Below are positions 16,746 through 25,305 of a stretch of DNA of 35,246 bases, piece after piece. How positions within the stretch are numbered: the first letter of the stretch is position 1; each line of letters begins with the position of its first letter. The notes beneath the pieces are model-generated. The model did no database searches and had not been told where the DNA came from. It was given only the letters and a program-made list of their open reading frames with translations. A program made the translations under genes and the position numbers. Origin of the DNA: Mesorhizobium sp. (GTDB taxonomy: Bacteria > Pseudomonadota > Alphaproteobacteria > Rhizobiales > Rhizobiaceae); the NCBI RefSeq assembly GCF_024509055.1, contig NZ_JANINM010000299.1, positions 1 through 35,246 on the forward strand, read 5' to 3'.

Positions 16746-17474
16746 CTATCGGCGAGCCTGAACCAGCAGGAACATCGGTCGTTCGAGTTCTTCCGCCAGT
16801 TCCGGTGTCGCGACGATCTGCGCGTCCGTCGGCCGGAATTCCTCCACATGTCCTATTGTGAAGCCCGCGCGGATCAACTGGTTGAGCGTGGTGCCGATGG
16901 TTCGGTGGTGCTTGACGACGCCCTTGGCGAGCCAATCGGTCGTCCTCGGCCCTTCCACGAGATAGTGGTCGACGGGCCATGTCTTCCTGCCCTCGGCGTC
17001 GACCGACCAGCCCGGATTGGTTGGCGCCATGTAGATCGGATGCTCCGTCGAGAAGACGAAGGCGCCCCCGGGAACCAGCGCCCGGTGGACGGTCGCGAAC
17101 AGCTGAGCGATATCGCTGACATAGTGCAGCGCCAGTGAACTATAGGCGAGATCGAAACGCGCTGCCGGCAGGCTGAGTTCGTCGAGATCGGCCCGCTCAT
17201 AAGCGATCGCCGGGTCGGGGCCGGCCGCCCGCGCCTGGGCAAGCATCTTCTCCGACAGGTCGAGGCCAAGCACCTCTTTGGCGCCATGCGCGCGCGCCCA
17301 GCGGCAGAACCAGCCGAAACCGCAGCCGAGATCGACAATGCTCGTGCCATCGATCCCCGGCAGCATGGCGCGCAGCGCGGGCCATTCAGGCGCGCCGTCC
17401 AGCCCTTCGACCGAACGGCCGAGACGGCGATAGCCTTCGAAGAAATCGGTCTGGTCGTATATATTCTGCGCCAT
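16746..17474 (-). CDS. Class I SAM-dependent methyltransferase
   Basis: The 242-aa product shows Rossmann-fold methyltransferase motifs: motif I VDLGCGFGWFCRWA, acidic end of strand 2 in VLGLDLS, DLAYSSLALHYV for motif II, and LVPGGAFVFSTEHP for motif III. It resembles the Methyltransf_11 group of small-molecule methyltransferases, in which the N-terminal YDQTDFFEGYRRLGRS segment is common. The substrate is unknown. It is transcribed alone, with a dispersed repeat just upstream of its start. Confidence 0.9.
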   Translation of the reverse strand: MAQNIYDQTDFFEGYRRLGRSVEGLDGAPEWPALRAMLPGIDGTSIVDLGCGFGWFCRWARAHGAKEVLGLDLSEKMLAQARAAGPDPAIAYERADLDELSLPAARFDLAYSSLALHYVSDIAQLFATVHRALVPGGAFVFSTEHPIYMAPTNPGWSVDAEGRKTWPVDHYLVEGPRTTDWLAKGVVKHHRTIGTTLNQLIRAGFTIGHVEEFRPTDAQIVATPELAEELERPMFLLVQARR

Positions 17475-17500
17475 TTTCTTACCCTGCTTTCACCGCCAGC

Positions 17501-17545
17501 CTAGAGCAATCCCATCGAAAAGTGTGAAGCGGCTTTGCGACCCGT
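17501..17545. repeat. Dispersed intergenic repeat, copy 1 (degenerate)
   Basis: The stretch starting CTAGAGCAATCCCATCGAAA and continuing AAGTGTGAAGCGGCTTTGCG is related to the element at 29498-29549 (shared CTAGAGCAAT, GAAAAGTGT, CGG and CTTT in the same order). I recall this element as common between genes in Mesorhizobium. The right half is poorly kept here. Confidence 0.55.
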
Positions 17546-17668
17546 GACATCGATCGCCCACTGACTGAGATGTCGCCTGCCGCGCGCTCGGATGGATCAA
17601 ACATTGACGTTGGCAGCAAAGCATCCTTGTGCAATGAAATATACGGCACAAAGTAATTGGGTGGCGGC

Positions 17669-18244
17669 ATGGATGATGGGCCCTTTCAAGGTCGGCTGTT
17701 GCCGCTTGAGCGAATTCTATGGGGAGGCACTCCTGTCCAGGGATTACTTTTTTCAAGCCGCGACATCTTTCTGATCCCCTTCAGCCTGCTTTGGTGCGGT
17801 TTCGCGGTTTTCTGGACCTACACCGCGACAAAGCAAGGCGCGCCATTATTCTTCAAGCTTTGGGGGTCGATGTTCGTCTGCATCGGGCTGTTCATTGTTT
17901 TCGGCAGGTTTGCATTCGATGCGTGGCTGAGACGAAGGATGTACTACGCCGTCACGAACAGGCGCGTCCTGATCATGCGTAGCGCCCCCTTCGCGAGCTT
18001 CACCTCGATCGATCTCGAACGCCTTCCCGAAATTCAGATCACCGGTGAAGGAAGAGCCCGAGGAAACTTGCGCTTCGGGTCGGTGGCATTTGCATCCGGT
18101 TACTCGCGAACGAACTCGCTGTCTCCGGCCCTCGATCCGGTCCCCCAGTTCCTCGGGATCGAGGACCCGCAAAGGGTCCTCAACCTCATCATGAAGGCCA
18201 GCCAGGCCCTCCGTTCGGACCAGCGATCCACGTCTGCCGCATAG
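17669..18244 (+). CDS. PH-domain (YdbT/DUF304-like) membrane protein
   Basis: The 191-aa product has two membrane segments (IFLIPFSLLWCGFAVFWTY and LFFKLWGSMFVCIGLFIVFG). A cytoplasmic domain opens with YYAVTNRRVLIM and continues with FTSIDLERLPEIQI, both characteristic of bacterial PH-like (bPH2/DUF304) proteins. The late segment DPVPQFLGIEDPQRVLNLI also fits. Function is unknown. ATG 17669 was chosen; a TTG four codons upstream is possible. Confidence 0.8.
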   Translation: MDDGPFQGRLLPLERILWGGTPVQGLLFSSRDIFLIPFSLLWCGFAVFWTYTATKQGAPLFFKLWGSMFVCIGLFIVFGRFAFDAWLRRRMYYAVTNRRVLIMRSAPFASFTSIDLERLPEIQITGEGRARGNLRFGSVAFASGYSRTNSLSPALDPVPQFLGIEDPQRVLNLIMKASQALRSDQRSTSAA

Positions 18245-18330
18245 TCTCCCTGTTCAAGCCCGACGCTTTGTTCTATGCCGCAATGCAACCATCTTCGCCC
18301 GGCATAGGCGAAAACCGGGATCGAACATCA

Positions 18331-18978
18331 ATGAACGAAGCAACGCCGCCCAACCGCTGCCGTATCGTGCTGATCGCGCCGCCGCTCGCGACGGCCGAAC
18401 ACATTTGCGCGGCGTTCGAGGGTGGCGACGTCGCCTCTCTCATCCTGCCCGAGAACGGCATGGACGATGCCACGTTCCAGGCGTTTGCGGAAAAGATCGT
18501 ACCGATCGCTCAAGGCGCCGGCATAGCCGTCATCATCGCCGGAGACAGCCGCGTCGCCGGCCGCGTCCGCGCCGACGGCATCCATGTCGAGGCAGGACCA
18601 CAGGAACTGGCCGAGACGATTGAACGCGTGGCCGACAAGATGATGGTCGGCACCGGCGGGGCCAAGACCCGCGACGACGCGCTGGAGCTCGGCGAGGAGC
18701 GGCCGGACTACATGTTCTTCGGCCGCTTCGGCTACGACAACAAGCCCGAGCCCCACCATCGCAACCTTTCGCTCGGCGAATGGTGGGCCGAGATGATCCA
18801 GATTCCCTGCATCGTCATGGCCGGATCCGAACTGGCCTCGGTCACGGCGGTGGCGGCAACCGGGGCCGAATTCGTGGCGCTCTCCAGCGCGGTCTATGCC
18901 AATGGTCTCGACCCGCGCGCGGCGGTCGCCGCCGCGAACGCGCTGCTCGACGAAACCGCGCCGCGCTTCGAGGGCTGA
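18331..18978 (+). CDS. ThiE-like (thiamine-phosphate synthase family) protein
   Basis: A 215-aa TIM-barrel type protein. IVLIAPP near the start, the run IAVIIAGDSRVAGRVRADGI followed by HVEAG, and YMFFGRFG line up with strands of thiamine-phosphate synthase, where the equivalent region reads like NDRVDLALAVGADGVHLGQ. However, the family's pyrophosphate-binding QxRxK segment appears as SLILPENGMDD, so the key Arg and Lys are missing. The protein may have lost or changed activity. ATG 18331 is chosen over one 21 codons upstream. The stop is followed after one base by the GTG of the Sel1 gene, suggesting translational coupling. Confidence 0.7.
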   Translation: MNEATPPNRCRIVLIAPPLATAEHICAAFEGGDVASLILPENGMDDATFQAFAEKIVPIAQGAGIAVIIAGDSRVAGRVRADGIHVEAGPQELAETIERVADKMMVGTGGAKTRDDALELGEERPDYMFFGRFGYDNKPEPHHRNLSLGEWWAEMIQIPCIVMAGSELASVTAVAATGAEFVALSSAVYANGLDPRAAVAAANALLDETAPRFEG

Positions 18979-18979
18979 C

Positions 18980-20068
18980 GTGCGGTTGCCTGTGCTTCCC
19001 CTGGTGATCTTGGCGGGCTTGACCGGTCAGGCCGCCGCCGCGGCTCAGACCGTCCCCCTGCCGCAACCCCGGCCGGATGCAAACGCGCCCGATACCGGCG
19101 CGCCAGCCCCCGCTGCGCCGAGTCCCAATGCACCAGCTCCCGGCGTCCATGTCGACAAGCCGATCGAGACGACGCTGCCACAGCCGGCGACGATGACGCC
19201 GCCTTCGGCCGACAGCGTCAATCCCGATCGCTTCGGCGCCAAGCCGGCGGACGCGGCCTTCGGCGCCTTCCAGCGCGGGCTCTACAAGACCGCCTACAAT
19301 CTCGCCATGACCCGCGCCAAGAACGGCGACGCGGCGGCTGAGACGCTGGTGGCGGAAATCCTCTCGCGCGGGCTCGGCGTTCCGGTCAATCCGGCGGAGG
19401 CGACGAAATGGTATGGCCTCGCCGCCGAGCAAGGCGTGCCGGAAGCGCAGTTCCAGTATGCGTTGATGCTGCTCGACGGGCGGTATGTGAAGAAGGATGA
19501 CAAGGAAGCCTATGCACTGATGCAGGCTTCCGCCGAGGCCGGCAATCGTCTTGCCCAGTTCAATTTCGCGCAGCTGCTCGTCCAGCAGGAGCCAGGCGAC
19601 GCCGGGCTTGCCAAGGCCGCCCCTTACTACGAGCGCGCCGCCGCGACCGGTCTGGCCGACGCCCAGTATGCGATGGCGCAGATCTACGCCAACGGCGTCG
19701 GCGGCACGCCGCGCGACGACGCCAAGGCGCGCATGCTGCTGGCCCAGGCCGCGCGACAGAACTACGACACGGCGCAAATCGATCTCGCCGCCTGGATGAT
19801 CGAGGGGCGCGGCGGCGAGCGCGACCTGAAATCGGGCTTTGCCTGGATGAAGCGGGCCGCCGAGGGCGGCAACGTCGCCGCCCAGAACCGCCTTGCCAAG
19901 CTCTATATGGGCGGCATCGGCACCGACCCCGACCTTATCCTGGCCGGCGCCTGGTACATCGTTGCCCGCCGTGCCGGGCTGGTCGACCCGCGCATGGACG
20001 ACTTCCTGCAGGGCCTCGACGATGACCAGACCAAGCAGGCGTTGCAGAAGGCAAACCGCCTGCGCTGA
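18980..20068 (+). CDS. Exported Sel1-repeat (TPR-like) protein
   Basis: The 362-aa product starts at GTG 18980, one base after the stop of the preceding gene, with GAGGG 8 bases upstream. This start gives a proper signal peptide (LPLVILAGLTGQAAAA); the open frame upstream lies inside thiE-like coding sequence and is Arg-rich. A Pro/Ala-rich linker (about 25-80) is followed by about six Sel1 repeats, such as KWYGLAAEQGVPEAQFQYAL, LMQASAEAGNRLAQFNFAQL, AAATGLADAQYAMAQIYANG and KRAAEGGNVAAQNRLAKLYM. Sel1 proteins are scaffolds; in rhizobia some take part in exopolysaccharide or symbiosis control. Partners are unknown. Confidence 0.88.
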   Translation: MRLPVLPLVILAGLTGQAAAAAQTVPLPQPRPDANAPDTGAPAPAAPSPNAPAPGVHVDKPIETTLPQPATMTPPSADSVNPDRFGAKPADAAFGAFQRGLYKTAYNLAMTRAKNGDAAAETLVAEILSRGLGVPVNPAEATKWYGLAAEQGVPEAQFQYALMLLDGRYVKKDDKEAYALMQASAEAGNRLAQFNFAQLLVQQEPGDAGLAKAAPYYERAAATGLADAQYAMAQIYANGVGGTPRDDAKARMLLAQAARQNYDTAQIDLAAWMIEGRGGERDLKSGFAWMKRAAEGGNVAAQNRLAKLYMGGIGTDPDLILAGAWYIVARRAGLVDPRMDDFLQGLDDDQTKQALQKANRLR

Positions 20069-20198
20069 CACGCCTCGCGGCGGTTGGTCTTCTTGACCCC
20101 CTCCTTGCTCCCTCCCTTGCCACTCCGCGCGATTTGTGGTCATGGAGGCGCCAAAGCGCGGTCCGCGCGCCAAAATTCTCATTCCGGATCAGTTCATC

Positions 20199-20765
20199 AT
20201 GGCCAAGATCAGTGGCAACGAAATCCGTCCGGGCTATGTCATCGAGCACGATGGCGGCCTGTGGGTGGCGGTCAAGACCAACACCGTAAAGCCCGGCAAG
20301 GGCGGCGCCTACAACCAGGTCGAGTTGAAGAACCTGATCAACGGCACCAAACTCAACGAGCGCTTCCGCTCGGCCGAAACCGTCGAGCAGATCCGGCTCG
20401 ATCTCAAGGATTTCTCCTTCCTCTACGAGCAGGGCGACGCGCTGGTGTTCATGGACACCGAAAGCTACGAGCAGCTCGAGCTGGCGAAGGACTTTGTCGG
20501 CGAGCGCGCCGCCTTCCTGCAGGACGGCATGATGGTGACGGTCCAGCTTTACGAGGAGCGGCCGATCGGCATCTCGTTGCCCGACCAGGTGACGCTCGCC
20601 ATCACCGAGGCCGATCCGGTGGTGAAGGGCCAGACCGCGGCCTCTTCCTACAAGCCGGCCGTGCTGGAGAACGGCATCCGCGTTCTGGTGCCGCCCTTCA
20701 TCTCGGCGGGAGAGCGCATCATCGTAGACACCAACGAAATCACCTACGTGCGCCGCGCGGACTAG
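20199..20765 (+). CDS. efp: Translation elongation factor P
   Basis: EF-P rescues ribosomes stalled at polyproline stretches, which matters for Pro-rich proteins such as the TolA encoded here. The 188-aa length is typical. [12 protein letters not shown] is the usual alphaproteobacterial start. The modification site lysine is kept as K34 in KPGKGG. Three OB-like domains follow, ending with [21 protein letters not shown] 20199 is chosen over an open frame 21 codons upstream on homology grounds. suhB follows after 24 bases, the common order in rhizobia. Confidence 0.97.
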   Translation: MAKISGNEIRPGYVIEHDGGLWVAVKTNTVKPGKGGAYNQVELKNLINGTKLNERFRSAETVEQIRLDLKDFSFLYEQGDALVFMDTESYEQLELAKDFVGERAAFLQDGMMVTVQLYEERPIGISLPDQVTLAITEADPVVKGQTAASSYKPAVLENGIRVLVPPFISAGERIIVDTNEITYVRRAD

Positions 20766-20789
20766 ACGGCTAAGAAGCAGGAAGAAAAA

Positions 20790-21590
20790 ATGGCGCGTTC
20801 CGCTCTCCTCAACGTCATGGTCCAGGCCGCTATGAAGGCAGGCCGCTCGCTGTCGCGCGATTTCGGCGAAGTGCAGAACCTGCAGGTCTCGATGAAAGGG
20901 CCTGGCGACTATGTCAGCCAGGCCGACCGCAAGGCCGAAGAGATCGTCTTTGCCGAACTGTCGAAGGCGCGGCCGGGCTATGCCTTCCTGATGGAGGAGC
21001 GCGGCGCGGTCAAGGGCGATGACGGCCAGCACCGCTGGATCGTCGACCCGCTCGACGGCACCACCAACTTCCTGCACGGCATCCCGCTCTTTTCCGTCTC
21101 GATTGCGCTCGAGCGCCAGGGCCAGATCGTCGCCGGCGTGATCTACAATCCAGCCATGGACGAGCTCTACACGACCGAGCGGGGCGGCGGCGCCTTCATG
21201 AACGATCGCCGGCTGCGCGTTGCCGGGCGCGCCAAGCTGATCGATTCCGTGATCGGCTGCGGCGTGCCCCATCTCGGCCGCGGCCAGCACGGCAATTTCC
21301 TTATCGAGCTGCGCAACGTCATGGCCGAGGTCTCCGGCGTCCGCCGCCTCGGCTCCGCCGCGCTCGACCTCGCCTATGTCGCGGCGGGACGCATGGATGG
21401 CTTCTGGGAAACCGGCCTGTCGTCCTGGGACATGGCCGCCGGCATCCTGCTGGTGCGCGAAGCCGGCGGCTTCGTCTCTGACATGGACGGCGGACAGGAC
21501 ATGCTCGACAACGGCACGGTCGTGGCCGGCAACGAGATCATCCAGCGCGCGCTGCTCAAGACCGTGACGAAGCCATTGGCTGCGCGCTGA
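20790..21590 (+). CDS. suhB: Inositol monophosphatase family protein SuhB
   Basis: The 266-aa product carries the metal-binding motifs of the family: an acidic pair in LMEERG, WIVDPLDGTTNFLHG, and the C-terminal WDMAAGILLVREAGG. In enterobacteria SuhB has inositol-phosphatase activity and also joins the rRNA antitermination complex. It probably lies in one transcript with efp (24-base gap, with AGGAAG before the ATG). Family assignment is certain; which role matters here is unknown. Confidence 0.95.
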   Translation: MARSALLNVMVQAAMKAGRSLSRDFGEVQNLQVSMKGPGDYVSQADRKAEEIVFAELSKARPGYAFLMEERGAVKGDDGQHRWIVDPLDGTTNFLHGIPLFSVSIALERQGQIVAGVIYNPAMDELYTTERGGGAFMNDRRLRVAGRAKLIDSVIGCGVPHLGRGQHGNFLIELRNVMAEVSGVRRLGSAALDLAYVAAGRMDGFWETGLSSWDMAAGILLVREAGGFVSDMDGGQDMLDNGTVVAGNEIIQRALLKTVTKPLAAR

Positions 21591-21705
21591 CTAACTATGG
21601 CATCCTTCGCGCGTCGAAAGGACGCGCGCCCTTCGTCGCAAAACCGCAAACGAATGTTGAAATACTGGTCCGGGACCGCCCAGATTAGGGGTGCAGGACC
21701 ATTTG

Positions 21706-22398
21706 ATGAGCGACGCGCGGCCAAACACTCCGGTTGAAATCCCCTTTGTCGGGCGCTGGCACTATTCGCGCGCCGAAATGATCGCCGACGGCATCGTCCA
21801 CGCAGTCGGTATCGTGCTGGCGATCGCCGCCGGATCGGCCTTCCTGGCGCTCGCCGCGTTTCACTCCGGTCCCGGCGAATATGTCGCCGCGGTCTTCTAT
21901 GTGATTTCGCTGCTCACGGTGCTGTCGGTATCGCTGGCCTATAACATGTGGCCGATATCGTGGCCGGCGAAGTGGATCCTGCGCCGCTTCGACCATGCGG
22001 CGATCTATCTGCTGATCGCCGCGACGTACACGCCCTTCCTTGCCCAGCTTCACAATTCGGCCCTGGCGCTGCCGATGATCATCGTCGTGTGGACGGCGGC
22101 GGCGATGGGTATCGCCATCAAGATGTTCCTGCCTGGGCGCTACGACCGGCTGGCGGTCGTCTTCTACCTCGCCATCGGCTGGAGCGGCGTGGTGCTTGCC
22201 GGGCCGCTGGTGGAAACGCTGCCCACGGCATCCATCGTGCTGCTCATCGCCGGCGGCATCGTCTATTCCTGCGGCGTCGTCTTCTTCATCTGGAAGGGGC
22301 TGCGCTTCCACAACGCCGTCTGGCACGGCTTCGTCGTGACCGGCGCCGGACTGCACCTGGCCGCCATGCTCGACTGCCTGGTGATCAGCCGGTTCTGA
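21706..22398 (+). CDS. Hemolysin III / TrhA family membrane protein (PAQR-like)
   Basis: The 230-aa product has about seven membrane segments. The opening RAEMIADGIVHAVGIVLAI contains the conserved His of the family, FDHAAIYLLIAATYTPF is its central signature, and HNAVWHGFVVTGAGLHLAAM is the C-terminal His-rich block. E. coli TrhA helps balance membrane energetics and fluidity; the cytolysin label of the family is historical. ATG 21706 follows CAGGA at good spacing; an in-frame GTG lies five codons upstream. Confidence 0.9.
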   Translation: MSDARPNTPVEIPFVGRWHYSRAEMIADGIVHAVGIVLAIAAGSAFLALAAFHSGPGEYVAAVFYVISLLTVLSVSLAYNMWPISWPAKWILRRFDHAAIYLLIAATYTPFLAQLHNSALALPMIIVVWTAAAMGIAIKMFLPGRYDRLAVVFYLAIGWSGVVLAGPLVETLPTASIVLLIAGGIVYSCGVVFFIWKGLRFHNAVWHGFVVTGAGLHLAAMLDCLVISRF

Positions 22399-22533
22399 GG
22401 CGCACCGCCTGAATACCTTTCGGCGCGACGCGCCTTGGGGCGCGGCGATATTGCCAAGCGCCATTCAATTTGGTCACAATTCCGTTTAGAGTCGCGACGA
22501 ATTCGCGGCGGTGGCATCGGAAACGGGGCACGG

Positions 22534-23553
22534 ATGGCTTTTCTCAGATCCTTCGGCAGGCGATCGGACGTCCTGGTCTACGATCCGCACAAGCTGTCGA
22601 GCCCGCAGGTCTTCCTGCTCACCATGGTGATCTTCCTGATCATCGTCGCCTTCATCGCCGCCATCCTCACGCGCCAGATCTCCACTGCCTTCTCCAGCAA
22701 TCCCGGCCTCAACGGGTTGATCGTCGGCGTGCTCGTGGTGGGCATTCTGCTGGCCTTTACCCAGGTCGGTCGGCTGTTCAGGGAAGTGCGCTGGGTCAAT
22801 TCCTTCCGCGCCGGTTCCGAGACCACCGAGCCGGTGCTGCTGGCGCCGATGAAGGCCATGATCGGCCGCTCGTCGACGATTGCGTTCTCGACCTCGTCGA
22901 TGCGCACCATGCTCGATTCCATCGCCACCCGTCTCGACGAAAGCCGCGACACCTCGCGCTATCTGGTTGGGCTCCTGGTGTTCCTCGGCCTGCTCGGCAC
23001 CTTCTGGGGCCTGCTCAACACCATCGCCTCGATCCGCGAGACCATCGAGGCGCTCGACCCCGGCACCGGCGATGCCGCCGCCGTGCTCGACGCGCTGAAG
23101 CAAGGCCTGTCGGCGCCGCTCGCCGGCATGGGTACGGCCTTCTCGTCCTCGCTGTTCGGCCTTTCCGGCTCGCTGGTGCTAGGCTTCCTCGATCTGCAGG
23201 CCGGCCGCGCCCAGACCCGTTTCTACACCGAATTGGAAAACTGGCTGTCCTCGGTCACCGATCTATCGTCCGATATCGTCGTCTCCGACACGGCGAAAAC
23301 CGAGTCGTCCGAAGACATCCGCCTGCTGTCGGAGCGCCTGCGCAGCCTGCAGGAAAATGGCGGCGGCTCCAATCCGCGCGTCGCCACCGCCATGGCCAAC
23401 CTTGCCGACGGCATTTCCGGCCTGGTCAAGAACATGCGCTCCGAGCAGCAGATCATGCGCGACTGGGTCGAAGCCCAGTCCGACGAGCAGAAAGCGATGC
23501 GCAACACGCTGGAAAAGATCGCCGACGCGCTGAAGAAGCAAGGGGTCCACTGA
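22534..23553 (+). CDS. MotA/TolQ/ExbB-like proton-channel protein (non-flagellar)
   Basis: The 339-aa product has four membrane segments. They are about residues 26-45 (VFLLTMVIFLIIVAFIAAIL), 61-83 (IVGVLVVGILLAFTQVG), and two in the channel core: YLVGLLVFLGLLGTFWGLLN and GMGTAFSSSLFGLSGSLVLG. The core fits the MotA_ExbB domain, where the third and fourth segments line the proton path. A cytoplasmic tail after residue 240 is helical and ends QSDEQKAMRNTLEKI. It overlaps no flagellar gene. The next gene begins one base after its stop and encodes a MotB-like partner, so the two probably form a stator-like complex. ATG 22534 is chosen on homology. Confidence 0.82.
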   Translation: MAFLRSFGRRSDVLVYDPHKLSSPQVFLLTMVIFLIIVAFIAAILTRQISTAFSSNPGLNGLIVGVLVVGILLAFTQVGRLFREVRWVNSFRAGSETTEPVLLAPMKAMIGRSSTIAFSTSSMRTMLDSIATRLDESRDTSRYLVGLLVFLGLLGTFWGLLNTIASIRETIEALDPGTGDAAAVLDALKQGLSAPLAGMGTAFSSSLFGLSGSLVLGFLDLQAGRAQTRFYTELENWLSSVTDLSSDIVVSDTAKTESSEDIRLLSERLRSLQENGGGSNPRVATAMANLADGISGLVKNMRSEQQIMRDWVEAQSDEQKAMRNTLEKIADALKKQGVH

Positions 23554-23554
23554 C

Positions 23555-24586
23555 GTGGCGCTGGCGCGAGGGCGGCGCACCGACCGCCGCATCGACTATT
23601 GGCCTGGTTTCGTCGACGCGCTGTCGACGCTGCTGCTTGCGATCATGTTCCTGCTCACCGTCTTCGTGCTGGCGCAGTTCCTGCTCAGCCGCGAGATTTC
23701 CGGCAAGGACGCCGTGCTCAACCGCCTCAACTCGCAGATCAACGAGCTGACGCAACTGCTGGCGCTGGAGCGCTCCAGCAGCCAGGACAAGGAGGACTCG
23801 CTCGCCAACCTGCAGGCATCGCTGTCGGCGGCGCAGGCCGAAAAGAGCCGGCTCGAGCAGTTGTTGGCGCAGGGCGCCGGCGCCGGCGACGCAGCCACCA
23901 AGCGCGCCGACGCGCTGACCGGCGAGCTCGACAGCCAGCGCCAGATCAGCCAGCAGGCGCTGAGCCAGGTCGAGATCCTCAATCAGCAGATCGCGGCGCT
24001 GCGCAAGCAGATCGGCGCGCTGGAGGATGCGCTCAACGTGTCCGAGCAGCGCGACCGCGACTCCAACACCAAGATCGCCGATCTCGGTCGCCGCCTGAAC
24101 GTGGCGCTTGCGCAGCGCGTCCAGGAGCTGAACCGCTACCGCTCCGACTTCTTCGGCCGCCTGCGCGAGATCCTGGCCGACCGCGAGAACATCCGCATCG
24201 TCGGCGACCGTTTCGTCTTCCAGTCGGAGGTGCTGTTCCCGACAGGCTCCGACGTGATCAACGATGCCGGCAAGGTCGAGATGAAGAAGCTCGCCGACGC
24301 CATCATCGAGCTGCAGAAGGAAATCCCCCCGGAGATCAACTGGGTGTTGCGCGTCGACGGCCACACCGACAACCAGCCGCTGTCCGGCACCGGCCGCTAT
24401 CGCGACAACTGGGAACTGTCCACGGCACGCGCGACCTCGGTGGTCAAGTTCCTGATCGAGAACGGCGTGCCCGCCAATCGGCTGGTCGCGGCCGGCTTCG
24501 GTGAATTCCAGCCGCTCGACACCGCCGACACGGACGAGGCGCGCAGCAAAAACCGCCGTATCGAGCTGAAGCTCACGGAACGTTGA
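23555..24586 (+). CDS. MotB/OmpA-like peptidoglycan-binding partner
   Basis: The 343-aa product starts at GTG 23555, one base after the previous stop. A single membrane segment (about 19-42) begins GFVDALSTLLLAIMFLLTVF; D21 sits where the proton-carrying aspartate of MotB (ADFMTAMM) lies. A long coiled coil follows (about 55-185, rich in Gln/Leu/Ala heptads), then an OmpA-like domain with VLFPTGSDVINDAGK, RVDGHTDNQPLSG and NRRIELKLTER. The layout matches MotB or ZorB with an extra-long coil. It would anchor the channel to peptidoglycan. The function in the cell is not known. Confidence 0.85.
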   Translation: MALARGRRTDRRIDYWPGFVDALSTLLLAIMFLLTVFVLAQFLLSREISGKDAVLNRLNSQINELTQLLALERSSSQDKEDSLANLQASLSAAQAEKSRLEQLLAQGAGAGDAATKRADALTGELDSQRQISQQALSQVEILNQQIAALRKQIGALEDALNVSEQRDRDSNTKIADLGRRLNVALAQRVQELNRYRSDFFGRLREILADRENIRIVGDRFVFQSEVLFPTGSDVINDAGKVEMKKLADAIIELQKEIPPEINWVLRVDGHTDNQPLSGTGRYRDNWELSTARATSVVKFLIENGVPANRLVAAGFGEFQPLDTADTDEARSKNRRIELKLTER

Positions 24587-24835
24587 AAATCCATCACGCG
24601 AACTCACGCGAAGTTGTTCGCCGGCTCAACTCTAGGGCGCAAAAACCCAGCGGCAAGGCCTGAAAACATTATCTTTTATTAATTACACATGGCGATTCGA
24701 CGATCCTAGTTTGCTGCGCAGAGCCGGGGACCGCCGGCGATGCCCTCCATCGCGACGCGACGGAACCGGACGGCTCAAAAAGTTGGAAGGCGGAGCAGCG
24801 CGACTGCCCCCTTCCCAGCAGGAGGATGCGCCGTC

Positions 24836-25186
24836 ATGCGCGCTTCAACTTCACTCAAGAGTGCCGTGTTTGCTACGGTTCTGGTCGCAGCTCCGTTCGC
24901 CGGCGCATACGCCGGGCCCAATGCGCTTATCGAACAGATCCAGGGTGTCCAGCAGGGCATCAGCGACGCACGTGAAGCGAACACCATTTCGGCCGCCGAG
25001 GCGCAGGACCTGCATATGCGCGCTGCGCGTCTCGAACATGTTGCGGCACGCGGCAATATGCCTTCGGCGCAGTATCATGAGCTCCTGCGCAGGCTCGACG
25101 ATGTCGACCAGCAGCTGCGGGTCGATACCGGCAGCGGCTTCATGATCGGCGACGGCTCCGACGGTGGTAACTACCCGAACGGCTGA
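24836..25186 (+). CDS. Small secreted protein of unknown function
   Basis: The 116-aa product has a signal peptide (SLKSAVFATVLVAAPFAGAYA, predicted cut after AYA). The mature domain of about 95 residues is mainly helical, with a helix-loop-helix look (NALIEQIQGVQQGISDARE and LLRRLDDVDQQLRVD). It ends in a Gly-rich tail with an Asp repeat (GDGSDGGNYPNG). I do not recognise the family. AGGAGG lies 10 bases before ATG 24836, and a strong terminator follows, so it seems to be its own transcript. An AT-rich patch (24664-24690) upstream may be its control region. Confidence 0.7.
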   Translation: MRASTSLKSAVFATVLVAAPFAGAYAGPNALIEQIQGVQQGISDAREANTISAAEAQDLHMRAARLEHVAARGNMPSAQYHELLRRLDDVDQQLRVDTGSGFMIGDGSDGGNYPNG

Positions 25187-25216
25187 CGGCCGGGCGCGGA
25201 ACGGAAGGGACGACCT

Positions 25217-25253
25217 GACGCCCCTGGGGCAAAGCCCCTCGGGCGTCTTTTTT
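25217..25253 (+). terminator. Strong Rho-independent terminator after the small secreted protein gene
   Basis: GACGCCC pairs with GGGCGTC and, past a 2x2 internal loop, GGGGC with GCCCC around loop AAA. Six T follow (25248-25253). A classic plus-strand terminator, 30 bases after the stop codon. Confidence 0.9.
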
Positions 25254-25305
25254 CCGACCATGATCAACGATCCTGCGCAGGATACTTCCGAAGTTTCGAG
25301 CCGGG

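Noticed and set aside
18842..20182. 446-codon minus-strand frame over the Sel1 gene
   Set aside because: Sel1 repeats on the plus strand are clear and in frame with a GTG start; the antisense frame is a GC-bias shadow.
19935..21290. 451-codon minus-strand frame over efp and suhB
   Set aside because: It runs antisense to two certain genes with conserved motifs.
21609..21627. Hairpin GCGCGTC/GACGCGC after suhB
   Set aside because: A perfect 7-bp stem but with no T run; in GC-rich DNA such stems are common by chance.
22534..24586. Zorya phage-defence system
   Set aside because: Only ZorA/ZorB-like architecture is present; no ZorC, ZorD or ZorE candidate is adjacent, so the full system is not called.
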